A stretch of 64,000 bases of DNA from contig VZDJ01000056.1 in the NCBI GenBank assembly GCA_008694505.1, positions 5,707,205 to 5,771,204 of the forward strand. Reading direction: 5' to 3'. The stretch comes from Cyanoderma ruficeps (lineage: Eukaryota > Chordata > Aves > Passeriformes > Timaliidae). The notes below the pieces were generated by a model. It was not told where the DNA came from. It made no database searches and worked only from the letters and a program-made list of their open reading frames with translations. Both the position numbers and the translations under genes were made by a program. Below, in pieces: positions 14,369-25,290 of the stretch (its first letter is position 1; each line of letters begins with the position of its first letter).

Positions 14369-17300
14369 GGGGCTCAACACACCAGAGCAAGTGAAGAAAC
14401 CAAGTTTGGTAGAACCACATGAACTGAAGAGATGAGAGAGGGGCAGAAGGCAAGACATCACCTCAGTAAATCATTTCTAATACTGACTTGAGCTAAAATC
14501 AAACACTTGAGTCAGTTTTTTTTTGGCAGGGGAACTTTCTGCTATGTGAGAAATGTCAGCCTTTGGACATAGTGTCCTAATTCAGCTGCGAAAATAAATG
14601 TCAAAACAGTGAATTCTAGTTTTAAGCCAGCTCCATTCGAGAAAATTTGGGTTGAAATGTTTCCTACTTAAAATCACAGCGCCCCAAAACTTATGAAACA
14701 ATCCCATTTGCACTGGTGAGAAGTCTTTATGCCTTTACATGAAATAGCCACCAGACAGCAATGAGGGCTGGCGTATGTTGTAGCCCATCCACACATGCAT
14801 ACTTCTCTGATGTTTTGCCTTGTACATGGATGGACAGAAATAGATGCTGAAAAACCATGACCATGTATTAGCATCACCCAGCAGGTGCCTATATTTAGCT
14901 ATTTGCTTTCATATCTTACATCTAAGGGAATTATGCTTAGCACAGGTTATTTTGCCACAGTATATGGGACAGGCCTGGGAAAGAAGAGAAAGTCTGACTT
15001 TGAATCCTGAGAGTTCAGGCAGTCCTGCAGGGATAGCCTACTCTTCCTCTGAAGCAGGAGGATGGACTCGCACAGCTCACCACAGACACAATCTGAACAT
15101 CTGCTCCTGCTGCAGGATTAACTGAACAGCACTGTACCAGCTCCGGCTCATCTCACTGTAGCTAAAAATGACTTCCAAACACAGCTTGAGACAGAAAAGT
15201 AAATCACTGCCCTACGGCTGGGAAAGAACAAGACAGGGAGAACACCACAGCCTGATTTTCAGAGACGCTCTGAATTCAGCCATCATGAAGGTCAGCAGGA
15301 AATAGAGTACCTTAGGAAATGCCAACTGCAGCAAGAACCCAAGTTTGGAATTGCCCAACACGTACAGAAAACAGCTCCTCTAGTACTCTTCCACAGCCAC
15401 AGGTTAATTACAAAGCAGAAGTGCTAAATTTAAGCCTTGCCAACAGGTTCTGGACCAGAAAGCCCAGACTGAAACACATTTGTCCCTCCACCACATCTCT
15501 CACACAGCAGAGGAGCTCGCTGCTGGAGCCAGAGATGCTCAATTCCCATGCTGACTCCAGTGGAGCAGAAACACCAAGCCACGTGGCATGTGTTATGCAA
15601 AAAGCACAAGACTCTGTATTATTTAAAATGTTCTAGTCAGAGCTTGTGCTTAACAACACTGTAATCTTCACAACTATGCTGCTACAACACCACTTCCCAT
15701 CTTTGTTTCCTAAAAGCCTTTCCTACTGCATTAATATCTTGCTATCAATAACTGCTATCTCAGATCCTTCTAAATCACTGCTGTCACATTAAGAATACAC
15801 TCATCTCATGCCACCTGGGGATATTGTACTAAAAAAATCTTTTTAGAAATCATCCTCCTGCACAAACAAAATATTATCTCAGAAGTGAATGGAAATGCAG
15901 TCCCAGTGATGCAATCATTATGCAATTAGTGTGATGTAACAGGAGGCTGCATAGAGAAAAGCACCTACTTTCAGACCACGGAAGTACCAGCAGTGTTCGG
16001 GGCCCTCAGCGCCATTCCTGCTCATGCTTTCAGAGGTCAGCTAGGCAAAGCCTTGTCACCCCTTGCCTCCTTGCACAGCCTCTGGGCAATTTCACCCTGC
16101 ACATCAAGGCAAGGGAGAGCACAAACCAGCCAGCCCCTCAACAGAAGACAATGGGCTTTGCTTTTCTAATCCCAGGTGACTGACTGATAAACTGTATGAA
16201 CAGCACAGTGCTGCCACTCTGGAGAGAGTGATGGCATTCAGACAGCCTGCCAGGGAAAGGGCTGCTTTTCCCAACTCCTCCCATGCATGGCAGACAAGCA
16301 CAGGCCACAAAAAGTGTAGCTCATACCATACCAAATTACCACTGAGAAGCTCGTGACTGACTACCTCAAACAGACTGGCTGCAAGCAACGGCTGAGTCCC
16401 TGAGGAAAGAGTAAAGGTCAACAGCAATTTCAGTGCTTCATGGCAAGAGAGAAGTACAAAGTCTCTGCTGCTCACCAGAGAGCTCCAGAGACCCCACTGG
16501 TATAGCCTGGATGACATGAGCACAAGCAGCATCAAAAAAAGGGTCCCCAGAGCAAAGCCTGTGGTTTCCCTGGGTGCTCACTGCTGCCTTCCCTCTGCAG
16601 AGGGAGAAGGAGCAGCAGTGACCTGCTCCCCACGGGATAGGGTCCCACCCCACAACACTTTAACCACTCCCACTGCATCCCAGGAAAACACCCAGCTGCT
16701 CAATGATTGCTGAGCTTGCAGCTTTCTGAGGTCTGTGTTGCACAAAGGGCTTTCCCTTCTGCATAACTAATCCTCACTATCCAGGTATTAAAAAGAGAGT
16801 AACTTCCATGCTAATTCTTGCTTTCATCAGAAATTATGTCTTCCTGTAAAAGCTTAAATTACAGGTTTACTGCCTTCAAGCATTAGAAAAGACCCAGAAT
16901 TAAATCCTCCACTTTCAGATTAAAACCAGGACACATGCAGGAAAAAGATTGCTTGATGCAACAGGGCAATTTGCAGGGAGCAGCCTCTGGGTTCATGGTG
17001 TCAGCCAGAAAGGTTCTAACAAGCAGAGACCACAAAACAGGGCAGACATGATCAAACACTGTTTTCTGAATCAGTGGGAAGCACAAACCAGGAGGGAAGG
17101 ATCACACACTCTCACACAAAGCCACCCTGGTCCTTAGCAAAGCGTAGGTCAAGGGAGAATGAGAAACACAGGGCTGGAGTTGGTTTAAGTTAAAAAATAA
17201 ACCAAAACATGGCAGAACTGACTCAGTTCTTGACACATCACTGAAAACATTATGGTTTTGACTTTAAAGAATTCTTCCAACAGAGTATGGAGGCACAAAA

Positions 17301-18374
17301 TCTGTGTAAACACAATTTATGAGGGACACTGCAGTTTTTGCTGTGAAGACTCATTACTCAGGGACATTTATTATCCTCTCCCCACGCTGCCATTAAGGTC
17401 TGAGATGAGGAAGAACAAATGCAAGATAACCAAGTTCTTTACAGGGGTAGAAACAGATCAAACATAATTCTCTGTGTCTTAAAAAGAATTGGAAATGTCT
17501 AGACAGAAGACAGACAGAATTGGTCTCAAATGTATTCTCTTCAATAAGAATCTGAAGCCCTGAATTACAGGGAAGAGACCAAGGTCTGCTCCTCCTCCAA
17601 AAACTTTCCACACCTTACTCTCTCTGTGACTCTGGCATCCTTCATCCCGCCTGTGATATTTATATCCAATAGCAGGGGACCGTAATCTGGGTCACCAGAA
17701 GTCTGGATAGCCACTGACAGCCCTCAGCAAGAGCTGCTGGAAACACAAGCAGCACTGCAGAGTCCCAGCTATACAGCTCTGGAGAACTGGCCCTTCTGTG
17801 GTAGAAAGAGACGAGTGGGAAAGGTTTTCAAGCGCAAGCAGAGCTACCCTGAGGTCATGGGGGTTTGGGATGCTCTTTCCTTCCACCACAAGCATGCAGG
17901 TGTCACAGAGCTCCCTCTACTTAAGGAGAACCTGTATAACCTCACTGGGCAAGTCTGCATAAGCCACTCATCACAGGGACTCTTGGGAACTTATTACTGA
18001 AACCACAGGCTGTTAAGAACCTCTGTCATTTAGACTGGTGATGTGATACAGGAAGGGCAAACAAGCCACAGGCAAACACCCTACTTTACCACCTCAAAGA
18101 CCAACTCGCCCAGATATAGAGCTGAAGAATAAAATTTTCCCATCTCAGCAACCCTATGGAATTGCACAAGAAAATGAGTACGAGAAGGAGACCCACTTGA
18201 ATAGCCAGAACAACACTGGCAGTGCAGAAGTCCCACCATAAACCAACCCCCACCTTCTTGGTAGAAGTCCTCTCCAAAAGAGTCTGGTCAGACACAAAGT
18301 TTCCAGTTCATAACAGCAGTATTTCCCATTAGCAAGCCTTCCCAAAAAAACCCGCTGTTCCATTCCCACCTTAC

Positions 18375-18707
18375 CTGACACGCATTGTACAGAAGCTGAT
18401 GCTCAAATTTCTTAATCCCCAAAATGTTCTGAAACATCTCATAGAGCTGCTCCTTGCTGAGAATGAGCTCCGAGGCAGCACTCGCTGTCATCCTGGCCTG
18501 TTGCTTCCGGGGATCCTCCTCCCCACGGTAAATAGCATCAAACTTTGCCATCCAGGAGCTCAGCACTGTCTCCTTGCTGAGGCCATCGATCTCTGGCAGG
18601 CTGCGCACTCTCTTCTCAATGTGCTTCTTGAAGACCTCCCGGGAGTCGTTTGCTGAGCACCCTCCGCTCTGCACCATCCTGGCAACGCGGTCGCTTTTCA
18701 GGAATAC
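18375..18707 (-). CDS. CADPS: CADPS coding exon 3 (residues 167-277)
   Basis: A 333-nt exon of 111 codons, phase 0 at both ends. It begins [16 protein letters not shown] and runs through [17 protein letters not shown], a [19 protein letters not shown] block, [36 protein letters not shown] and ends [10 protein letters not shown]. This is essentially identical to vertebrate CADPS1 as I remember it. CADPS2 differs at several of these positions (for example DFREVFKKN and EEDLCKQ), which settles the paralogue. The acceptor is TTTCTTTGCAG|GT, with a CTGAC branch-like motif whose A lies 18 nt upstream. The donor is CAG|GTAAGG. The next exon, expected to start VRLDNPN and to lead towards the C2 domain, is not seen between base 1 and 18374, so intron 3 leaves the window. 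Confidence 0.97.
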
Positions 18708-21700
18708 CTGCAAAGAAAAGGGTGTCAGTTAAAAAAAAAACCCCCCTGAAGAACCACAAAAGGTGGTTTCACTGCTGGGAAGTGTTGCCAGATGGGCACG
18801 AAAGAACTACACTCACACTGTCAGGTTGTGAAAGCAAAAAAGAAGGATGTTTATTTGGGATTTGGGTTTATATAGTTTTTGGAGTTTGATCAGTGATTGG
18901 GTCATGAGGTTGACACCTCTCTGACCTTACTGGTCAAACTGGAAGTCTATTACAGAGAGGAATGCGAAAACATCCACTTTGTTTATGTTACAATGCATGA
19001 GAACTCCAGTACAAAAATGTAAACATCAGAAGGCTGAAAAAATTAGGGCGACAGGGAAGCTACTTATTGACTGCCAGGCTGTTCTCCATCTCCTCACTAA
19101 AACACCACATGTTGCCAGAGGTTTCAGCTGTACTTTGGGAAGTGTAACAGAATCAGGTGAAGCTTCTGCTTTGCCTCCACTAAAATGAAATATTTTGATG
19201 CAATTAGGATTTGATGTGATGTTATGGTCACACCTCACTAGATACATAAATGCCCATCGGGAAAGCAAGATTTTATTTTGTTCCATCTGATCTTTTAATA
19301 AGGAAGTTTTTGTAGCTAGGTGAACTACATTCACCTAACCAAGTTCTGCCCTGTTAGAGAGAGCAGAGTCATCTTACTGAAGCCAACAGCACTGCACTGG
19401 ATTTATTCTGGTAGCCAGGCCCCTGGGAAACCTCTGCAAAGACCATGTTTACATTCCAATTCTACTACACCAGAGGAGATCCTTGCTGTTTGCCCTGCTG
19501 TCACAGGAGTGAAAAGTGCAAGATGGTCCAGCATGGCTTGAACCTTTGCAGATATGCAGGGCATTGACAGCAGGAGAAAGGGAGGGAGAAGACATTCCAT
19601 AAAGATGTTATTCCCACTGCAATAGCAGCAAAAGGGTCAAAACATGACAGGCTCCCACAGACCACAGATGTCTTGGGAGCAACACAGAGCTGAAGGGCTA
19701 GAGAAACAGAGGGATATTGTGTTGGCTGTCCTCTCCCAAGCCCTGAACACAGAAGAGCAAACATTATCCAGTAAGAAAACTGCTATTTTATTAATAATGC
19801 TGAGAACTGATGAATACAGCAGCTTGTGAGGAAGCTGTGCCCTCACAGGGGTGTATCTGTCAGCTCTCAATAATTAAAGAGCTTGAGGGTGACCTAAGGA
19901 CATGATAGATTTTTTTTTTATATATATACCATTCAGCAACACAGTACTCCATGTTCCTAGATGCTTGATGGCACAGGCATCTGTTGGCAGTAGTAGTGGG
20001 TTTTGTCCAAGGACCGGACCAAAAGTGATGCTGAGGAAGAGCTGGGCTGTTTCCTTCCAATATCAGCATGGGAGCACTCACTCCCTGCAGACAAGACAGG
20101 CAGAATGCCACCAGCAACCTCTTCAGTCCATGCTGAAACAACAGCATCATGTGTTTCATTTCCTCGTGGAGATTAAATATGAGTGATAAAGCCCCAGGTG
20201 TGTGCAGGTGCTTTCAAGTAATGGGTGAGGGCTATCAAGACCCAAGCTCCTGATGCAGCCAAGGAAATTATCGGCACACTGAATGCAGGAAATGGTGGGA
20301 GGTCACACAGACCAGCCCCACTGCAACATCTTGGGCTCCCATGTCCCCTCATCCATGCCAGGTGCCCAGGCCTGAACCTGTGTGATGGTGCTAATGACTT
20401 CCCCTACCTGCCACCACCAGTGGCTGCTGTTATCACATGGTCCTCCCCCCCATCATCATGAGCAGTGGGATGTGGCTCCTCATATTCTCTCAGCACTGAT
20501 TTTTTCTCCCTGACTATGGAGCAGCAGCCAGCAGAGGAAAGGAAGGCTGCAGCTGTCAGGGAGGAGACAGGCATGGAGGAGCACCAGTCAGACAAAAAGC
20601 AGCAGAAACCATGAAATAGGAAGATTAAAAAAAAAAATTAAAAAAAGGTGTTCTGTCCTGTTTTCTTTGGAAAATACCAAGTGAATTGCCTAGCTGTAGG
20701 ACTGCTTAGCAGGGTTGCCAGGAGCCAAGAATTCCCTAGAACAAAATCCTAGCATGGGTGCACACACTGAATCTTGCAGCAGAGAACTGACCTGCAGGAG
20801 CTGGGTCAGGCATCTCCTGCCACACCCACAGATGAGCCCACCATGCCACTGTGTCTCTGTCTGCCCACAGCAGAGTGGAAATGGGTCTAATGAAGCACTC
20901 CCATCATATGCACTGAAGTGACTTCTGCAAAATGTGCTGGTAACAGACAAAGCTTTAGTCATTAGAAGTCAAAGGACCTGAGAAAAGCTCCCCTGCAGTG
21001 TGTTGGAGTGTGCTGGGCCTGTCTGCGCATACGGGTCTGCAGCATTCCTGCAGGCACAGCGGTGCTTTGCACAGCAGCAGCAGATCACTCGATTTTTTAA
21101 TTTGATAGCAGCCTGTGAACTAGCCTAAGACTGACAACCACATGCTTACCCTGACAGCCAGAATTAACAGCAAAATGTGGCCATGCGAACACATTCAGGG
21201 CAACAACAAATGCATTTCTGACCTACAATGTCACCCTTACCTTTTCTTCTCTGCAAAAACCAGTCATTCCCAGATAACGAACTTACTGTGCACCATTAAT
21301 AGTTGGACCTTTTAGAAACACCAGCCATGTCCTGCACAGAGATTACCAGTTTCAGCTGTGTGTCTTCCAAGCCATCTTTTAGATTTATAAATCGGTAAAT
21401 GCCGATTTCTAGACAGCATCCAACAGGAGGGCAGTTAATTGAATAAAACTGAGATTTGCAGGAGCTGAGATAAGGATCTGCACAATGTGCATGATTTGCA
21501 CAATGGATCAGCCAAGGGGGGCACATCTCTGCAGAGCAGGAAGGGAGAACACTCTCAGCAGGGAACACTGCTCAGGCACTGAGGGGCAGAGGCTTTCTGT
21601 GGCAAGATTTTGCCTTGTGCCACTGCAGCTGGTGCTGAGGAACAGCCACAGAGGCAAGCTTCAGCTGCACAGAAGCTGAAAGCACGCGGCCGTCAATTAA

Positions 21701-23120
21701 AGGAGACCAACAGCTAAAAAGAAGAAAAAGAAAGTTGTGCTAAAGGACACAGACTGATGCATTACACTTTATGTGGCCTGTTTGAAGCAGGACAGGGCCA
21801 GTGGAGGGTCCACTTGAAGACACGGGCTTGTGCACATCTGGTGCTAATCTACTGCTCTTCTTCATTTTGATGACTTGGGGCATTTATACAGCACAGGACT
21901 TCTGGAGCTGACAACACTCAGCCAGATCCAGCAGTGAAACAAGGATGTATTTTTCCTGGGTTTTAGCAGTTTCCTTTTCCTGCTCAATAATCTTATGTGA
22001 ACAGATTATGCTGCTTTGGCATCCTAAACACAGATCATCACTCCATCTTGAAAACTTTCTTTGAGAGCACCTCTTCAGTGAAGCTGTGATGATCCCTTGG
22101 CAATTTCTTTTCTGATAAAAGATGTAAATGACTCTTGGCTTCCTTCCTGTACAGAGAACGATGGAACAGGAACTACTAGACTGGTTTAACAGAGTTAGTC
22201 CAGAGATAATTTGTGCTTTCCTTACACAGAAGCAGCTGCTGTCATATCCTATAGAGTTAAAATTCTCTCCAGTTTTAGTATCTGATTTTGGTCCCCTCTT
22301 AGATTGCACTTCTGGAGAAATATTTTACGTAGGCAATTCAAAATCTTTACCTTCTGTGACAGAATAGCTCTAGGGAGAAAGAGAAGTGGTTTGCAGAAAG
22401 GCTAACAAAAAAATAAACAACACTCCTCTCATAGAAAAGACAAGCACTGATTTCTTGCAAAACCAGAAACTCTTTCCTTCTAAGCAGAGATATAAAAGGC
22501 TGCATTATGGGCTGCATACAAAGAGGTGCAAAAAGATGGATATGCATAATTATTCTTTTGCACAATTATGAACGACGTTTCGTGTTCTCTGGCATCATTT
22601 AGTTTTGTAGGTGCATATCCTCCTCCATCCCCTTTTGCTTTGCAGCACTTGTCAGGCCAAAGAGAAAAGACAACACTTGCTGAAAATCCCAAAGTCACAT
22701 TGAACACAATGCAAAAGCTTCAGCAAGAACTGAATGTGCTGCCCAGATTTTTCTTAGTATTTTTCACAGGGAGCACATACATTGATTTTACTGATTTTGC
22801 CATCTTGCCTGTTTTAGAATACGTTGTTTAAAAGTGTCAGGAAATTATTTTTAAGCTCAAAGCAAGGGCAGTCTTCCCCATAATCAAGCTATAAGGAAAC
22901 ACCATGGCATAGGGGTTGCTATGGTTGTTCCACAGTTTATATTCAAACCGTGAGCCTCCCAAACATTGTGATGTAGCAGACATCAGACAGAAGCCACTTT
23001 GCACTTGCCTTTGCTTCATACTGTGTGATAATGGACAAACCATTAGTTCAGAATTCAATGCCATCTGTGAATAGAGGTGAGGACAGGGATTCATAAGAGC
23101 ACTGCATTGTCTCTCCTTAC
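18708..23120 (-). other. CADPS: CADPS intron 2 (4,413 bp)
   Basis: Bounded by GTAAGG at the exon 2 donor (23120 downward) and TTTGCAG at the exon 3 acceptor (18708 upward). It contains ordinary unique sequence with A/T-run low complexity near 19.91 kb and 20.63 kb. No additional exon, RNA gene or recognisable transposon was seen. Confidence 0.93.
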
Positions 23121-23234
23121 CTCGTAGTAGCTCTGGACAGCATTTATAAATGCTTCATCTGCCACAATCTGGGTTTCTCCATTGAGAAAGGCCTGGAAAC
23201 GATCCTTGATTGTCTGAAGCTGCTGCTTACTTAT
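23121..23234 (-). CDS. CADPS: CADPS coding exon 2 (residues 129-166)
   Basis: A 114-nt exon of 38 codons, too short to show as a long open frame but unmistakable on translation. It begins [16 protein letters not shown], continues [13 protein letters not shown] and ends AVQSYYE. The acceptor is a pyrimidine-rich tract ending TTTTACAG|AT, with a plausible branch site CTAAT whose A at 23261 lies 27 nt before the exon. The donor is GAG|GTAAGG, close to consensus. Both ends are phase 0, so skipping would keep the frame but remove 38 residues. From memory of mammalian CADPS, two positions read Ile here where I expect Val (QTVKD) and Met (EAFMNAV). Both are conservative changes. The segment is part of the conserved helical N-terminal region before the C2 domain; its own biochemical role is not visible from sequence. 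Confidence 0.96.
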
Positions 23235-23663
23235 CTGTAAAACATGCCAAAAGAAAAAGATTAGTCAAAAAAAGGTTTATGTATGAGGAAAAAAAACCCA
23301 GTAATTGATCTGCAATATTGCATCGGGGTGCTAATGACATGCATTTCTGCTCTCCTTTGGGACAACAGCAATAGCTGAGGAACCAGCCACAGATAGGTAC
23401 ACACACACATGCACTCTGCAGCCTGGTGAGTTCATTCAGGCATCACAAGCACCTGAAGTCACCCTGAACATCTCTAAACAACTCTGCCACCACAAAATGC
23501 ACACAAGACTTTTACTACTTCAGGTTTACTCAATTCAAAAGCAAGCTGCTGTGTGAGTGCTTGGAAGAATCTGTTTTGGTCCAACCCCTTCTCCACTAAG
23601 CTTCTCCTCCCCTTCAGAAGCTGAGGTTTCATACCAAATGGAAAGCCTTCCATGCTAGCTGTT

Positions 23664-23755
23664 GGTTTTTGGTTGGGGTTTTTTCTGGGTGTTTTTTTTT
23701 TGTTGTTGTTGTGTTTTTTGNTTTTTTTTTTTGGTGGGTTTTTTTTTCTGTCCTT
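23664..23755. repeat. T-rich low-complexity tract with one unresolved base
   Basis: Runs of T broken by G (TTGTTGTTGTTG and TTTTTTGG words), with an N at 23721 inside the run. The tract lies about 430 bp upstream (in CADPS sense) of exon 2. The N marks an assembly or sequencing uncertainty. Confidence 0.85.
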
Positions 23756-24539
23756 GCTCATTTCTTTTGGCTTTTCACATACAAAACATCAGTCAAAACC
23801 AGCGGTGAAAGAATTTAATGTTGAAATCCTATGACAGCAAACCTGTTCTCCTTATCCTAGCAAGGACATTGTCTGCTGTCTCTTTGCTGCTCAAAACACT
23901 TCCTGTCCAGCATACAGCTGGTATAACTTACAAGACAATTCTAATTCTGTCACAATGACATCAATAGAAAGTTTACAAGGGTATATTCCAGCCTTGTGAA
24001 ATAACATGCCATTATTTTTCCAATTTATCTCTCAGTTTAAAAGCAGACATAGCTAAAAACCCACCTCTTCAGCTTACAATGCAGACAAAGTCACAGCAGG
24101 CACATAAGTCATGTATCAGCAATGCCAGCCTAATATCTTAAGATGCAGACAACACTCATGCTGAAAAGCTGCAGGGATTGAAATGTAGCTGGGGCTGGTT
24201 TACCATGGGGTTACTTCACATTGGAGGATAAGAATTAATTTTGACAGAAGGAAGCAAACAATATGTATATATTGCAGCTTAAAGGGAAAGGAGAGCAGTA
24301 GGAATTACAACAGGTATTTATTAGTGACCAAAAAGACTAGGGAAGAGTCTTTTTTTTCTCATTTGTATGCCAATGGAAGAAACCAGCCCATTAGAATGGA
24401 AGAGAATGATAAAATTAATGGCTCTAAGTGTCTAAATGGCTTTGAATAAAGTATAAAAAACTGCAGAGATTCAAACAACTACAGCATAATGACTCCTGGT
24501 AAATACCACTAGCAATAAAAAGCAGGAGAGGGACCATTT

Positions 24540-24720
24540 GGAAAATGCAGTGATAAATATCACTGGAGCTACAATCACGATGTGCTACGTGGGGTGTTTA
24601 GGGACTGTGGTAGTGAACATCATGAACACTGGTAATTAATTCCTCAACACCACGCTGAGGGGGGTTAGTGAGCAATAGCAATTTGATGTGATAATCTGGG
24701 ATTATCCTACTGCTAATGGA
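24540..24720. promoter_or_regulatory. Candidate intronic enhancer with paired GATTA sites
   Basis: GATAATC (24690-24696) and GATTATC (24700-24706) form a perfect inverted pair with a 3-bp spacer, giving TAATC-NNN-GATTA. That arrangement is recognised by K50 homeodomain proteins such as Otx and Pitx. Nearby are a TAATTA word and several TAAT cores. The lack of repeats and the density of homeodomain words suggest conserved noncoding DNA, but conservation cannot be tested here. Confidence 0.3.
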
Positions 24721-25199
24721 GAGGTGTTCATCAAAGTGACAAAGTGAGACTCACTATGCTCTGCTTTAGAAAACATGGAACAGCCTTCACCACCTTGTGG
24801 GTGCTGCAAAGGTGGGTCATTCCCACCCCCAAAACACCAGCCCAGACTTCACAGGGCCTGACACATGCAACAAAGCTCAGCATCACAGGGCTGGAGTAAG
24901 GACCATCCCTTAACCTGACCCACCTCAGCCTTGGGCCATGAACCCAGAGGAAAAGCACTGCCAAAAGCTTCTAGCTTTTAGGACCAAAAATTAGATCCTG
25001 TTTGCCATGTCAGGCACCTAAACCCCTTTGGGGTGTTTGCCAACAGCACCCTAGACATCAGGAGCCCTTGGGCAACATGCACAACATCAGATGTAAAACA
25101 GGCTCCAAACCTATCTGAGCTGATGGAATTGAAAATGGCTCAATGAGGAGAGGAGCCAGAGACAATGCAGCAATCAAGTGGGAGACACCTGTGGGAAGG

Positions 25200-25290
25200 T
25201 GCTAGGCCTGGTTTTATTAATCATTTAATTATCTCGAAGAAGCAAAAGGCACAATGTTAATTAAATGTATTGATAGTTTTGTATTAGCAA
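25200..25290. promoter_or_regulatory. AT-rich block with clustered TTAAT/TAATTA words
   Basis: TTTATTAATCATTTAATTAT and GTTAATTAAATG occur within about 70 bp, free of transposon sequence. This may be a homeodomain-bound noncoding element; the inference rests on motif density alone. Confidence 0.25.

Larger units (their letters stand above)
1..18374 (-). other. CADPS: CADPS intron 3 (partial)
   Basis: This stretch begins at the GTAAGG donor after exon 3 and runs off the left end. I looked for the next CADPS exons on the minus strand and did not find them. It holds a CR1 fragment at about 7.03-7.35 kb, a 31-bp tandem duplication at 3.1 kb, a degenerate repeat near 14.3 kb, and AT-rich blocks near 12.3-12.5 and 13.3-13.4 kb that resemble conserved noncoding DNA. 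The short open frames here have no recognisable domains or splice context. Confidence 0.9.

Noticed and set aside
18288..18374. Extension of exon 3 past the donor (VRWEWNS and onward)
   Set aside because: It follows a consensus CAG|GTAAGG donor; the known CADPS continuation after NACQ is different, so this is intron.
23578..23600. GGTCCAACCCCTTCT resembling a CR1 block
   Set aside because: Only about 15 bases match and no neighbouring CR1 blocks are present.
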